Origin: an uncultured Gammaproteobacteria bacterium
GTDB taxonomy: Bacteria > Pseudomonadota > Gammaproteobacteria > Pseudomonadales > Pseudohongiellaceae
Direction of reading: 5' to 3'
Assembly (NCBI GenBank): GCA_913048385.1
Contig: CAJWVZ010000003.1
Span: forward strand, 62,001 to 126,000
DNA: 64,000 bases
Below, in pieces: positions 1-8,824 of this stretch. The stretch's first letter is position 1, and every line of letters begins with the position of its first letter. A program made the translations under genes and the position numbers. The notes beneath the pieces are model-generated. The model was not told the origin of the DNA and did no database searches. It saw only the letters and a program-made list of their open reading frames with translations.

Positions 1-1257
1 TCAAATCAAGTGTCACGAATCGTGCAGGAAAACTGTCAGATCTGTCACCAGCCAGGTGGAATCGGACCGATGTCTTTCACGAGTTATGAAGAAGTTAGGC
101 CTTGGGCCCCACTGATCCGCCTTAAGGTAACAGAACGAGAGATGCCTCCCTATCAGTATGATCACGATATCGGAATTCAAGAGCTGAAAAATGATTGGAG
201 AATGTCGGATGAGGACATAAATACCATCGTTGCATGGGTTGATGCGGGGTCTCCCGTCGGTAACCCCGAGGAATTGCCGCCAGTAAAGGAATTCCCGGTC
301 CCCGGCGAGTGGCAGTTTGCAGAAGAGTTAGGCCCTCCTGATCATGTCATCAAGTCTGAAAAATGGGACGTTCCTGCAAGCGGTCAAGATTACTGGTGGG
401 AGCCAAGGGTGCCAACCGGGATTACCGAAAATCGCTGCATAAAAGCTGTCGAAACCAAACCGTCAGCAGCCGCGAGCGGATCGACACACCATGGGGTCAC
501 CACGCTCCTGACAAAAGACGAAAATGGTGATTGGGAATGGAATAGCCTCTTATCAGAGTTCGCTATGGGTAAGCTCGGTGAAAAAATCCCAAAAGGAGCT
601 TGCAGAGTAGCGCCCGCTGATTCCATGGTTGAGTGGAGTATTCATTATTATCCTGATGGCAATGCGGTAGCAGACGATCAGGTGTCGGTTGGTATTTGGT
701 ACTACGACGAAGATGACGACTTCGACGAAGAGACAGCTTATTTCCAAGATGTAGACAATTACTATCTCAGCAAAAACGGAGAATCCGATGATTACTTGAT
801 CCCCCCGCATGGGAAGTTGATGACTCAGGGTTTTCACTCTTTTGACCATCCGGTTCGTCTCGATAGCTGGCAGCCTCACATGCACCTGCGTGGCGTAGCT
901 ATGTCTATGGAGATTTTTTATCCTAAGACAGGTCGTACTGAGTTGGTTAGTAAGGTATCCAATTGGAGTGCTGGCTGGAACCATAGTCATACATACGAGG
1001 AGGGATTTCAACCGCTCGTTCCAGTGGGGGCTATCATAATCTTGACTGGCTGGCATGACAACACAGAGAACAATCCTTGGAACCCTGATCCGGACCAGTG
1101 GGTTACTTCGGGACAGCGCACAGGCGATGAGATGTCTCACGCTTGGATTGCTGTTACTCATCTGGATGAGGAGGGTTATCAGAATCTACAGGCAGAGCGA
1201 GAGGAGCGAGCTGCGAGAGCGCTCGCTACATTAGGCGAGGTAAAATTTGGTGACTAA
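1..1257 (+). CDS. Cytochrome c / type II copper monooxygenase (PHM-like), 5' end missing
   Basis: The reading frame is open to the left edge, so the gene starts outside the window; the GTG at nt 10 is probably internal. Counting from that GTG, a heme-binding CQICH (residues 9-13) opens a short cytochrome c domain. Behind it all six copper ligands of peptidylglycine alpha-hydroxylating monooxygenase (PHM) can be placed: H160-H161 and H212 (HYYPDG) for one copper, H290-x-H292 (HMHLRG) and M375 (TGDEM) for the other. That family hydroxylates C-H bonds using two separate copper ions and a one-electron donor. The fused heme domain could replace ascorbate as donor (inference). The stop overlaps the next gene, suggesting coupling. 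A PAL-like propeller lies two genes downstream. The substrate is unknown. The fold assignment is fairly firm; peptide amidation as the function is not. Confidence 0.75.
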   Translation, partial: SNQVSRIVQENCQICHQPGGIGPMSFTSYEEVRPWAPLIRLKVTEREMPPYQYDHDIGIQELKNDWRMSDEDINTIVAWVDAGSPVGNPEELPPVKEFPVPGEWQFAEELGPPDHVIKSEKWDVPASGQDYWWEPRVPTGITENRCIKAVETKPSAAASGSTHHGVTTLLTKDENGDWEWNSLLSEFAMGKLGEKIPKGACRVAPADSMVEWSIHYYPDGNAVADDQVSVGIWYYDEDDDFDEETAYFQDVDNYYLSKNGESDDYLIPPHGKLMTQGFHSFDHPVRLDSWQPHMHLRGVAMSMEIFYPKTGRTELVSKVSNWSAGWNHSHTYEEGFQPLVPVGAIIILTGWHDNTENNPWNPDPDQWVTSGQRTGDEMSHAWIAVTHLDEEGYQNLQAEREERAARALATLGEVKFGD

Positions 1258-2176
1258 TGTTAGGCGCCTCGTATCTAGATCCATAGTTATTTTCTTGATG
1301 ATGTCGTTTACTGTATTTTCATACGCTCAGTTACCAAATCATCTGCGTGAGTATCCTCTGGCTGATAGGAAAGCGAGAGGGGACTTGGTTGCTCCAATAT
1401 TTAACGGATGGACACCGAATGAGGATGGCTCTGTAACCATGCTGTTTGGTTTCGCTAACCGAAATCGGGAAGAAATAGTTGATATTCCCTTGGGGCCAAA
1501 TAACTACATTGAGCCCGCGCAGTTCGATGGGGCGCAACCAACGCACTTCCCAGTTTACAACCGGGGTGGTTTTATTGGGATTAATGAAAGAGGCGCATTC
1601 GCGGTAACAGTGCCGGCTGACATGGCGGGTACTGAGGTTGTGTGGACCATAAAGAATGCCGGGTACGAGTATTCCGTTCCCGGGAGAGCGACTTCGACGA
1701 CCTACGAGATGAGTGATGGAGAGAGAGCCCTCGGCACGCTCGCGCCAGCTATTCGGTTCGAAAGAGACGGACCCGAGTCCACCACGCGTGAAGGAATCAG
1801 GGCAGCTAGAGTTACCACTTCAGTAGGAAATCCTGTGACGTTGTCAGCCTATATACAGGACCGCGGAAACCGAGCAGATTACCCTGAACAGAGCAAATTG
1901 CTTTTCTATCCGCTCACCACGGACTGGGTAATGCATCAAGGTCCAGTTGCTCCTGATTTCGAGCGCTCTTTAGTATTAGACACAGACAGAGAAGCTAAGG
2001 GAATCAGCCAGCTTGGCGGTGAAGATTGGGTTCATGTTGAGACCCGCGCAACTTTTTCGGAGCCGGGTTCATACATTATAAGATTACGAGTCAGCAATTT
2101 TGCCGCACCTGATAGTCGATTCGATAACATGTGCTGTTGGTCAAATGCCTATGTGCCGGTAACGGTTACTCAGTGA
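1250..2176 (+). CDS. Exported protein of unknown function, ends in a CCW motif
   Basis: The GTG start overlaps the stop of the copper monooxygenase gene by 8 nt (a TTG at 1247 is an alternative), so the two are probably translationally coupled. The N-terminus is a signal peptide: RRLVSRS, a hydrophobic stretch, then cleavage after SYA. The mature part (about 285 residues) looks beta-rich with no membrane segment. Near the C-terminus FDNMCCWSNAYV carries two adjacent cysteines that could bind metal or form a disulfide. I do not recognise a characterised domain. Position and coupling suggest it works with the monooxygenase, perhaps as a copper-loading or partner protein, but this rests only on context. 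Confidence 0.7.
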   Translation: MTNVRRLVSRSIVIFLMMSFTVFSYAQLPNHLREYPLADRKARGDLVAPIFNGWTPNEDGSVTMLFGFANRNREEIVDIPLGPNNYIEPAQFDGAQPTHFPVYNRGGFIGINERGAFAVTVPADMAGTEVVWTIKNAGYEYSVPGRATSTTYEMSDGERALGTLAPAIRFERDGPESTTREGIRAARVTTSVGNPVTLSAYIQDRGNRADYPEQSKLLFYPLTTDWVMHQGPVAPDFERSLVLDTDREAKGISQLGGEDWVHVETRATFSEPGSYIIRLRVSNFAAPDSRFDNMCCWSNAYVPVTVTQ

Positions 2177-2286
2177 TTTAAACTAGCGTGCAGGATATAG
2201 ATGGACACAGGTCTCAGCCAGAGGTTGTTAACCCTGAAAATTTTTTTAACGGTGTTAGGCGGAATGCTTCCTTTTTGGAAACTGTT

Positions 2287-3336
2287 ATGAATAGAAATGT
2301 TTTATGGCTAATGCCAGGCATTTTGTCGATTGTTGGCTTCTTATTTTATACCGTAAGTTCAGCAACTGAGGAGTATCTTGTTCCTCGCACTGAATGGGGG
2401 CAGCCGGATTTACAGGGTGTGTGGAATTTCTCGTCCGACATACCGATGGAGAGGCCAGAGCATTTCGGTGAACGTGAATTTCTTAATGAGGAGGAAATAG
2501 CAGAGCTATTAGCACCACAATCCGCCGCGAACGATGACAATGCAGAGCAAGCCCCATTGCCCGCGGGGGAGGTGGGTAAGACCTACGACGATTTCTGGAA
2601 CGAGCAAACTGCAAGAGATAATTCGTTTCGTACTTCGCATATAGTTTATCCAAAGAATGGCAGAGTACCGCAGCTTCTGGATGGCGTTACCGTCCAGTTT
2701 GGGACTCGAGGAGTTGAAAAAACAGCAGAAAGACCTGCCCGACACCTTGCTCGTGGTATTGGTATTGATGGTCCGGAAGATCGCGGCCTTTCTGAAAGGT
2801 GCTTAGTAGGATTTAACGCGGGACCGCCGTTCACTCCAAGCGTTTACAACAACAACGTTCAAATTTTTCAGAGTAAAGACACTGTTGCCATCATGACTGA
2901 AATGATCCACGAGGCGCGGATAGTTCCACTCTACGACTCTGAAGAGAGTCTTGTGTCGCTTCATGATGATGTTCGTTTGTATACAGGTGACTCGCGCGGG
3001 TATTGGGACGGAGATACGTTGGTTGTTGTAACCAAAAACTTTAATAGTCTCACGGCGAGTTTTGGTGGATTAGCTGCAAACTTAGGGTTGCCTGGAACTT
3101 CTTACAACAAGGTCTTAACGGAAAAATTTATTAGGGTGGGACCGTCTTCAATTAACTACGAATTTACGATTGATGATCGAGCTACCTACACTGATAAATT
3201 CACTGGGATAATCCCTATCGCGAAAATTGATGGTTTGCTTTATGAGTATGCATGTCATGAGGGAAATTATGCAATGTTGTATATGCTGCGAGGAGCCAGA
3301 GTGCAGGAAGCTGATGCTTCGTTTACGAGCAATTAG
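2287..3336 (+). CDS. Exported protein with WGQPDLQGVW motif, unknown function
   Basis: ATG 2287 is preferred over the in-frame GTG at 2188 because GGAA lies just upstream and a typical signal sequence follows (MNRNVLWLMPGILSIVGFLF, cleavage near SSA). The mature N-terminus has TEWGQPDLQGVW, a motif I know from a large, unstudied family of exported proteins in marine and soil bacteria. A tryptophan- and aspartate-rich centre (GDSRGYWDGDTLVV) and a C-terminal YEYACHEGNYAM follow. There is no CxxC and no membrane helix in the mature part. It lies between the PHM-like and PAL-like genes on the same strand, so a shared job is likely. The biochemical role is unknown. Confidence 0.7.
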   Translation: MNRNVLWLMPGILSIVGFLFYTVSSATEEYLVPRTEWGQPDLQGVWNFSSDIPMERPEHFGEREFLNEEEIAELLAPQSAANDDNAEQAPLPAGEVGKTYDDFWNEQTARDNSFRTSHIVYPKNGRVPQLLDGVTVQFGTRGVEKTAERPARHLARGIGIDGPEDRGLSERCLVGFNAGPPFTPSVYNNNVQIFQSKDTVAIMTEMIHEARIVPLYDSEESLVSLHDDVRLYTGDSRGYWDGDTLVVVTKNFNSLTASFGGLAANLGLPGTSYNKVLTEKFIRVGPSSINYEFTIDDRATYTDKFTGIIPIAKIDGLLYEYACHEGNYAMLYMLRGARVQEADASFTSN

Positions 3337-3438
3337 TCTTTCCGGCGCGTGGGCTTTTCTATTTGTTGGGGAGCAATATTTAGAGTTTAAAGCTAAAAGA
3401 GATTACATTGGTCAATATCAAGGAAGCGGGGTAAGAAA

Positions 3439-4491
3439 ATGTTGAATGTAGGCAAATTAATATTGAATCGGGGACTAGTGGCAACTATTCTTTTGGCAAT
3501 TGGTGCGCAGGTGCTCGCTCAGGGTTTACCGAACCCCTATCGTACGGTACCTGGCTGGGCAAAATTTTCTGATGGCAGACAAATGGGTGCGGTTGGCGAT
3601 GTGGCAATTGATCCTGATGGGAAGCATGTCTGGGCGGTTGTTAGATGCGATGCGCCGCGCGCTAATTTTGGTTACGAATGCGTAGATTCAGATTTAGATC
3701 CGATTCTGAAATTTGATCCCGAAGGTAATTTGGTCGACAGTTTTGGCGCTGGCCTCTTTATATGGCCGCATGGACTGGATGTAGATTCTGACGGTAATGT
3801 TTGGGTAACTGAATCAGTTCGTCGCGATAGGTTGCCTGCTGGTGACCTCAGAGCACATCAAGTTATCAAATTTAGCTCAACCGGCGAAGTTTTGATGGTG
3901 TTGGGCACCCCGGGAGAAGAGGGCGATAGCAACAAGCACTTCACGTCTCCTTCCGACGTCGTGATTGGCGACAATGGTGACATCTTTGTCGCCGATGGGC
4001 ACAACAACGATGGGAACAATCGGGTTATGAAATTTGCCAGTGATGGCACTTTCATCAAGTCCTGGGGGCAGACCGGCTACGGTCCCGGCGAATTTAGAGC
4101 TTTACACACTATCGCGATTGATAATCATGGAAAAGTTTATGTTGGCGATCGTTCGAATAGTCGGGTTCAGCTCTTCGATCAAGATGGCGAGTTTCTCTCT
4201 GTATGGACTCAATTTGGCAGGCCTAGTGGAATATCTTTTGATCAGCTCGGTAATATTTTTGTTGCTGACTCTGAGTCGGACAATATAGAGAATCCTGGTT
4301 GGGAAATGGGAATTAGAATTGGTGATGCAGAATCAGGCTGGGTAAATTATATGGTGCTTACTCCGTATGCTGACCCTAGTGTTGTTTCTGGAGTGGGCGC
4401 AGAATTTGTAGCCGTAGATGCAGAGGGCAACATGTATGGTGGTGAGCCCATGGGCCGGAATATACAAAAATACATACGAGTTCGTCCGTAG
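3439..4491 (+). CDS. PAL-like NHL-repeat beta-propeller, exported
   Basis: The 350-residue protein has a signal peptide (cleavage after VLAQ) and successive NHL repeats of the form PxxxxxDxxGNxxVxD. It resembles peptidyl-alpha-hydroxyglycine alpha-amidating lyase (PAL), the second half of animal peptide-amidating enzyme. Compared from memory with rat PAL, the histidines in WPHGLDVD and ALHTIAID match two zinc ligands, and the arginines in VVRCDAP and VGDRSNSR match two catalytic arginines. The third zinc histidine appears to be Glu (GAEFVAVD) and the catalytic tyrosine His (ADGHNNDG). It may therefore be a diverged lyase or a sugar or lactone-processing propeller. Its neighbour two genes upstream is PHM-like. 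The fold is confident; the activity is uncertain. Confidence 0.7.
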   Translation: MLNVGKLILNRGLVATILLAIGAQVLAQGLPNPYRTVPGWAKFSDGRQMGAVGDVAIDPDGKHVWAVVRCDAPRANFGYECVDSDLDPILKFDPEGNLVDSFGAGLFIWPHGLDVDSDGNVWVTESVRRDRLPAGDLRAHQVIKFSSTGEVLMVLGTPGEEGDSNKHFTSPSDVVIGDNGDIFVADGHNNDGNNRVMKFASDGTFIKSWGQTGYGPGEFRALHTIAIDNHGKVYVGDRSNSRVQLFDQDGEFLSVWTQFGRPSGISFDQLGNIFVADSESDNIENPGWEMGIRIGDAESGWVNYMVLTPYADPSVVSGVGAEFVAVDAEGNMYGGEPMGRNIQKYIRVRP

Positions 4492-4647
4492 TCCTCTGTG
4501 GGTGGCAGAAATATTTGGGCAAGCATGAAGAACGATATTGGTGATGAACCTATGGTTCTTCAGCTGATAAAAGTTTGCTTGTCTTGTCATGTTTCGGGTT
4601 CGGGTTCGGTTTAAGGATCGTCCTGGAAAGCATTAGGAGCTTAGTAA

Positions 4648-6585
4648 ATGAAAACCGCACGAAGAATTGTATCGACACTCATTCTTGCAACAGGCGCGCT
4701 TGCATGGGCTCCTTCGTTATTAAGCCAGTCAGGCACTAGTGTTAATGATGGGGATTGGCCGAACATTCACGGCGAAATTTCATCCCAGCGTTATTCCCCG
4801 CTTGATCAGATCAATGCAGAAAATGTTAAAGACCTCGAAATAGTGTGGAGTTTTTCTACAAAGGGTTTTGGTTACCCTACTGATTATGTAAATCCATCTA
4901 CTCCAATTGAAGTTGACGGCGTGTTATACGCGAACGTTGGTAATACTCGAAATGTCGTAGCACTTGATGCCACGACCGGTCAGATATTATGGCTCTGGCG
5001 CTATAAAGAGGGCGATCGATTTGATGAGGCGCCGCGTAAGGGGTCTGGTCGGGGAGTTTCTTTTTGGACTGACGGCGATATTGACAGGGTTATCGACGTA
5101 TCTCCGGGATATCAGTTGGTTTCTTTGGACGCGAAAACGGGTATACCAGACCCGGACTTTGGCAATAACGGTATCGTTGATTTATTTGTTGGTGTACGAA
5201 ATGGTGAGGATCCACGTTATCCGTATCCTGATGTTGGTTTGTCGGCCCCGCCTCTGGTAATGAACGATGTCATTGTGGTAGGGGCAGCCCACCGCGGGGG
5301 AGGACGACCACGCTCCAAATACAATGCCAAGGGAGACGTGCGGGGCTTTGATGTTCGTACAGGGGAGTTGTTGTGGACCTTTCATACCATTCCCGAACGC
5401 GGAGAAATTGGTTATGAATCTTGGTTAACTGGCAACGACATTACTGGTAACACTGGCGTGTGGGCGGCGATTTCTGGAGATCCGGAATTAGGTCATGTTT
5501 ATCTTCCCACAGAAGCCGCCACAAGTGATGCTTATGGTGGCGAGCGGCATGGTGATAATTTGTTTTCTAGCTCCCTGGTGGTCCTTGATATTAAAACGGG
5601 CGAGCGCCAATGGCATTACCAATTGGTTCACCATGATATCTGGGATTATGATATCCCGTCTCCTCCAATCGTTGCTGATTTGCCCAATGGCCGGCAGGTG
5701 GTGATGTCTGTAACGAAACAATCTTGGGTATATGCTTTTGACAGAGAAACAGGGGAGCCAATTTGGCCTATCGTAGAGCAGCCAGTTCCTGTAGGAGACG
5801 TTCCGGGTGAGTGGTATTCCCCGACACAGCCCTTTCCAACCCGTCCAGCAGCATTCGATCAGCAGCGTTTTACTGAAGATGATGTGGTAGATTTCACGCC
5901 CGAGCTTCGAGGTTTGGCGTTGGAGGCACTCGAGGGATTGCGTTTTAGCTCTGGTGTTTATACCCCTCCGTCTCTGAAGGAAGCCGCGGACGGAACACGC
6001 GGTCAGCTCTCTTTGCCTAACGCTACTGGCGGTTCTAACTGGGAGAGTTCTGCACTTGACCCTGAGACTGGAATTCTCTATGTCCCTTCCAGAACGCAAT
6101 TGGGCGTCATGACACTATCAAAATTTGCTGGGTCAGATTTGGATTTAAGTCAGGGTTTTGGTGTTCGGGTGCCTCGTGTTCAGGGGTTAGATTTGGTTAA
6201 GCCACCGTACGGAAGAGTTACCGCTATCGATATGAATTCGGGCGAGCATCTTTGGATGATAGCGAATGCCGACACACCGAGTCGAATTACCGATCATCCT
6301 TTATTGGCAGGAGTTAATCTCCCGCGCACTGGCATTCCCACACGAGCAGGAATTGTATTGACCAAAAGTCTACTGTTCGTTGCTGAAGGTACTGGTGCTG
6401 CTGGCGCAAGCCCAATTTTTCGTGCGGTAAATAAGCAAACTGGTGACATCCTTGCAGAGATAGATTTGCCTGCCAATCAGACGGGCCTGCCATTTACTTA
6501 TGAACATGACGGTAAACAGTACGTTGCTTTATTTGTGGGTGGTGGAAGCGAAGCCGCCGAGCTGATCGCTTTGGCGCTCCCTTAA
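4648..6585 (+). CDS. PQQ-dependent dehydrogenase, periplasmic, no heme domain
   Basis: This 645-residue quinoprotein begins with a signal peptide (cleavage near LLSQS) and the family opening WPNIHGEISSQRYSPLDQIN. Repeated W-docking motifs such as ATTGQILWLW mark the eight-bladed propeller, and VHHDIWDYDIPSPP is typical of the glucose/alcohol dehydrogenase branch. There is no CxxCH, so no fused cytochrome, and no adjacent Cys-Cys pair as in methanol dehydrogenases. It has no N-terminal five-helix anchor like E. coli Gcd, so it is soluble periplasmic and needs an external electron acceptor. No pqq synthesis genes are in view. An AGGAGC ribosome site precedes the ATG. It may oxidise an alcohol or sugar and pass electrons to the cytochrome domain encoded upstream; that link is inferred. 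Confidence 0.85.
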   Translation: MKTARRIVSTLILATGALAWAPSLLSQSGTSVNDGDWPNIHGEISSQRYSPLDQINAENVKDLEIVWSFSTKGFGYPTDYVNPSTPIEVDGVLYANVGNTRNVVALDATTGQILWLWRYKEGDRFDEAPRKGSGRGVSFWTDGDIDRVIDVSPGYQLVSLDAKTGIPDPDFGNNGIVDLFVGVRNGEDPRYPYPDVGLSAPPLVMNDVIVVGAAHRGGGRPRSKYNAKGDVRGFDVRTGELLWTFHTIPERGEIGYESWLTGNDITGNTGVWAAISGDPELGHVYLPTEAATSDAYGGERHGDNLFSSSLVVLDIKTGERQWHYQLVHHDIWDYDIPSPPIVADLPNGRQVVMSVTKQSWVYAFDRETGEPIWPIVEQPVPVGDVPGEWYSPTQPFPTRPAAFDQQRFTEDDVVDFTPELRGLALEALEGLRFSSGVYTPPSLKEAADGTRGQLSLPNATGGSNWESSALDPETGILYVPSRTQLGVMTLSKFAGSDLDLSQGFGVRVPRVQGLDLVKPPYGRVTAIDMNSGEHLWMIANADTPSRITDHPLLAGVNLPRTGIPTRAGIVLTKSLLFVAEGTGAAGASPIFRAVNKQTGDILAEIDLPANQTGLPFTYEHDGKQYVALFVGGGSEAAELIALALP

Positions 6586-6676
6586 ACCCAGTAGTGAATA
6601 AGCTGTTTCTTCTTTTTTAAAAACGATGATGGTTTTTTGGTCCGCGATGGCACGTTGCAATTCTGAACTTCCTTAA

Positions 6677-6695
6677 CAGGAATACAAAATTCCTG
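6677..6695 (+). terminator. Small hairpin downstream of PQQ dehydrogenase
   Basis: CAGGAAT and ATTCCTG form a perfect 7-bp stem with a 5-nt loop, 90 nt after the dehydrogenase stop. Only a short T-rich stretch (GGTTCTT) follows, so it is a weak intrinsic terminator at best and might instead be an operator. Confidence 0.3.
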
Positions 6696-6860
6696 GGTTC
6701 TTAACGGATCGAGAGCAGCTTGTGGAACTCAATCGAACTTGATACCGTGAAAACAAATTGAGTTTAAGTCAAAGATTAAAATTTTTTGCGAACCTAGTTG
6801 AAACGTTATTTTAGTCCGAACGAGATTAACTGATAAGTAAACACCAAGGAGAGGTAATTT

Positions 6861-7154
6861 ATGTCAGACGACAGCGCCAATGCTTACTGGAAAGCCAATA
6901 TAAAATTAGTCTTTTCATTGCTCTGTATTTGGTTTTTAATTTCTTTTGGTGGCGGAATTCTGTTTGTGGATTTCTTAGACGGTATCAGGTTCGGCGGTTT
7001 TAAGCTTGGCTTTTGGATATCTCAGCAAGGTTCTATTTTTGTCTTTATAGCTCTCATTTTTATTTATATTCGGGCGATGGATAAACTTGATAGCCAGTAC
7101 AAGCAGCAGCCTATTGGCGGTGATATTGAGAGCTCGCAGGGAGATGCCAAATGA
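6861..7154 (+). CDS. DUF4212 small subunit of sodium/solute symporter
   Basis: A 97-residue membrane protein with two hydrophobic helices (about 15-37 and 52-74) and a polar C-terminus. It matches the DUF4212 family, which is nearly always encoded directly before a sodium:solute symporter of the VC_2705 type and is thought to be its small subunit. Here its stop overlaps the symporter start by 4 nt (ATGA), so the two are translated together. A clear AGGAGAGG ribosome site precedes the ATG. With acs downstream, the pair probably imports acetate or another short carboxylate. Confidence 0.9.
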   Translation: MSDDSANAYWKANIKLVFSLLCIWFLISFGGGILFVDFLDGIRFGGFKLGFWISQQGSIFVFIALIFIYIRAMDKLDSQYKQQPIGGDIESSQGDAK

Positions 7155-8824
7155 GTGTTCAGGTGTGGACCTATGTATTTGTGTTTCTTTCTTTTAGCCT
7201 TTATGTCGGAATTGCAATTTGGTCTCGGGCGGGCTCCACCAAAGAATTTTATGTAGCAGGCGGAGGTGTTCATCCTCTAGCCAATGGCATGGCGACCGCC
7301 GCTGACTGGATGTCGGCTGCCTCCTTTATCGGTATGGCAGGGCTCATTTCTTTTTTAGGTCGAGACGGAACATTTTACCTAATGGGCTGGACGGGTGGTT
7401 ATGTTTTACTTGCTCTATTGCTGGCGCCCTATTTGCGGAAGTTTGGCAAGTTCACTGTCCCAGACTTTATAGGCGATCGTTATTATTCTAAGACAGCTCG
7501 ATTAGTGGCGGTATTTTGCGCGATTGTTATTTCGTTCATATACGTGTGCGGTCAGATGCAAGGCGCGGGCGTTGTATTTTCTCGATTTCTTGAGGTCGAC
7601 GTCACGACCGGCGTACTGATTGGCATGGCTATTGTGTTTTTCTACGCAGTTCTGGGAGGAATGAAAGGAATAACTTACACGCAGGTCGCTCAATACTGTG
7701 TTCTGATCTTTGCCTTCATGGTGCCTGCAATTTTTATCTCCATTATGATGACCGGGCAGGTGGTGCCTCAAATTGGCTTCGGCTCAGAATTAATAGATGG
7801 TAGTGGTTATTTGCTCGATAGACTTGATGGTCTCAGTCAAGAATTAGGTTTCGCCACCTACACCGAAGGGCAGCGCAGTACTCAGGATGTTTTTTTTATA
7901 ACTGCGGCGTTGATGTTCGGAACCGCAGGACTTCCCCATGTTATTATTCGTTTTTTCACAGTACCAAATGTGCGCGATGCGCGCAGATCTGCCGGGTATG
8001 CCATTGTCTTTATCGCAATACTTTACACAACAGCGCCTGCTGTTGCTGCGTTTGCTCGTGTTAATTTAATCAATTCGGTTAACAATGCAGAATATACCGC
8101 TATGCCAGATTGGTTTACTAAGTGGGAGACAACTTCGCTTATTGCTTTCGATGATAAGAACAAGGACGGTAAGATTCAGTACACAGGCGATTCGGATCTT
8201 AACGAGCTAACGGTCAGTGCTGACATAATGGTGATGGCTAATCCAGAAATTGCGGGATTACCGAATTGGGTTGTGGCGCTGGTGACTGCCGGTGCTCTTG
8301 CCGCGGCCCTGTCTACAGCAGCAGGGCTTCTATTGGTAATTTCTACTTCGGTGGCCCATGATATGCTCAAGCGCACTTTTATTCCGTCGATTAGTGAGAA
8401 GCAGGAATTGTTGGCCGCACGTTTATCGATTTTTATTGCAGTTTTGATTGCTGGCTACGTGGGTATGAATCCACCGGCGTACGTTGCACAGGTTGTTGCT
8501 TTTGCTTTTGGTCTTGCGGCAGCTTCTTTTTTTCCGGCAATTGTCTTGGGAATATTTCAGAAAAAAATGAATAAGCAAGGTGCGATTTCAGGAATGGTCG
8601 TCGGGTTTATTTTTACTGCAACTTATATAATCTACTTTAAGTTAGTTAATCCGACTGCGAATATTGCGGAAAACTGGTTCTTTGGGATTTCGCCGGAAGG
8701 GATAGGCACGCTAGGCACAATTTTAAACGTTGGTTGCGCTTATGCTGTAGCCAGTTTTACTGCTGATCCGCCAGATGATGTGCAAGAATTGGTGGAGGTC
8801 ATTAGGTTACCAGGCGAGGCTTAA
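7151..8824 (+). CDS. Cation/acetate-type sodium:solute symporter (VC_2705 subfamily)
   Basis: This 557-residue membrane protein has at least 12 hydrophobic segments and SSS-family motifs: a YVAGGGVHPLANGMATAADW stretch near the start and ALAAALSTAAGLLLVIS later. It probably cotransports acetate or a related monocarboxylate with a cation into the cytoplasm. Between helices, around residues 333-350, FDDKNKDGKIQY has the spacing of an EF-hand calcium loop, as is seen in this subfamily. It is coupled to the DUF4212 gene by a 4-nt overlap and followed by acs after 376 nt, so import and activation of acetate are encoded together. ActP itself is a related but distinct subfamily. Confidence 0.85.
   Translation: MSVQVWTYVFVFLSFSLYVGIAIWSRAGSTKEFYVAGGGVHPLANGMATAADWMSAASFIGMAGLISFLGRDGTFYLMGWTGGYVLLALLLAPYLRKFGKFTVPDFIGDRYYSKTARLVAVFCAIVISFIYVCGQMQGAGVVFSRFLEVDVTTGVLIGMAIVFFYAVLGGMKGITYTQVAQYCVLIFAFMVPAIFISIMMTGQVVPQIGFGSELIDGSGYLLDRLDGLSQELGFATYTEGQRSTQDVFFITAALMFGTAGLPHVIIRFFTVPNVRDARRSAGYAIVFIAILYTTAPAVAAFARVNLINSVNNAEYTAMPDWFTKWETTSLIAFDDKNKDGKIQYTGDSDLNELTVSADIMVMANPEIAGLPNWVVALVTAGALAAALSTAAGLLLVISTSVAHDMLKRTFIPSISEKQELLAARLSIFIAVLIAGYVGMNPPAYVAQVVAFAFGLAAASFFPAIVLGIFQKKMNKQGAISGMVVGFIFTATYIIYFKLVNPTANIAENWFFGISPEGIGTLGTILNVGCAYAVASFTADPPDDVQELVEVIRLPGEA

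Noticed and set aside
4592-4610. Triple TCGGGT-like repeat before the PQQ dehydrogenase
   Set aside because: It is short, imperfect and has no clear function.
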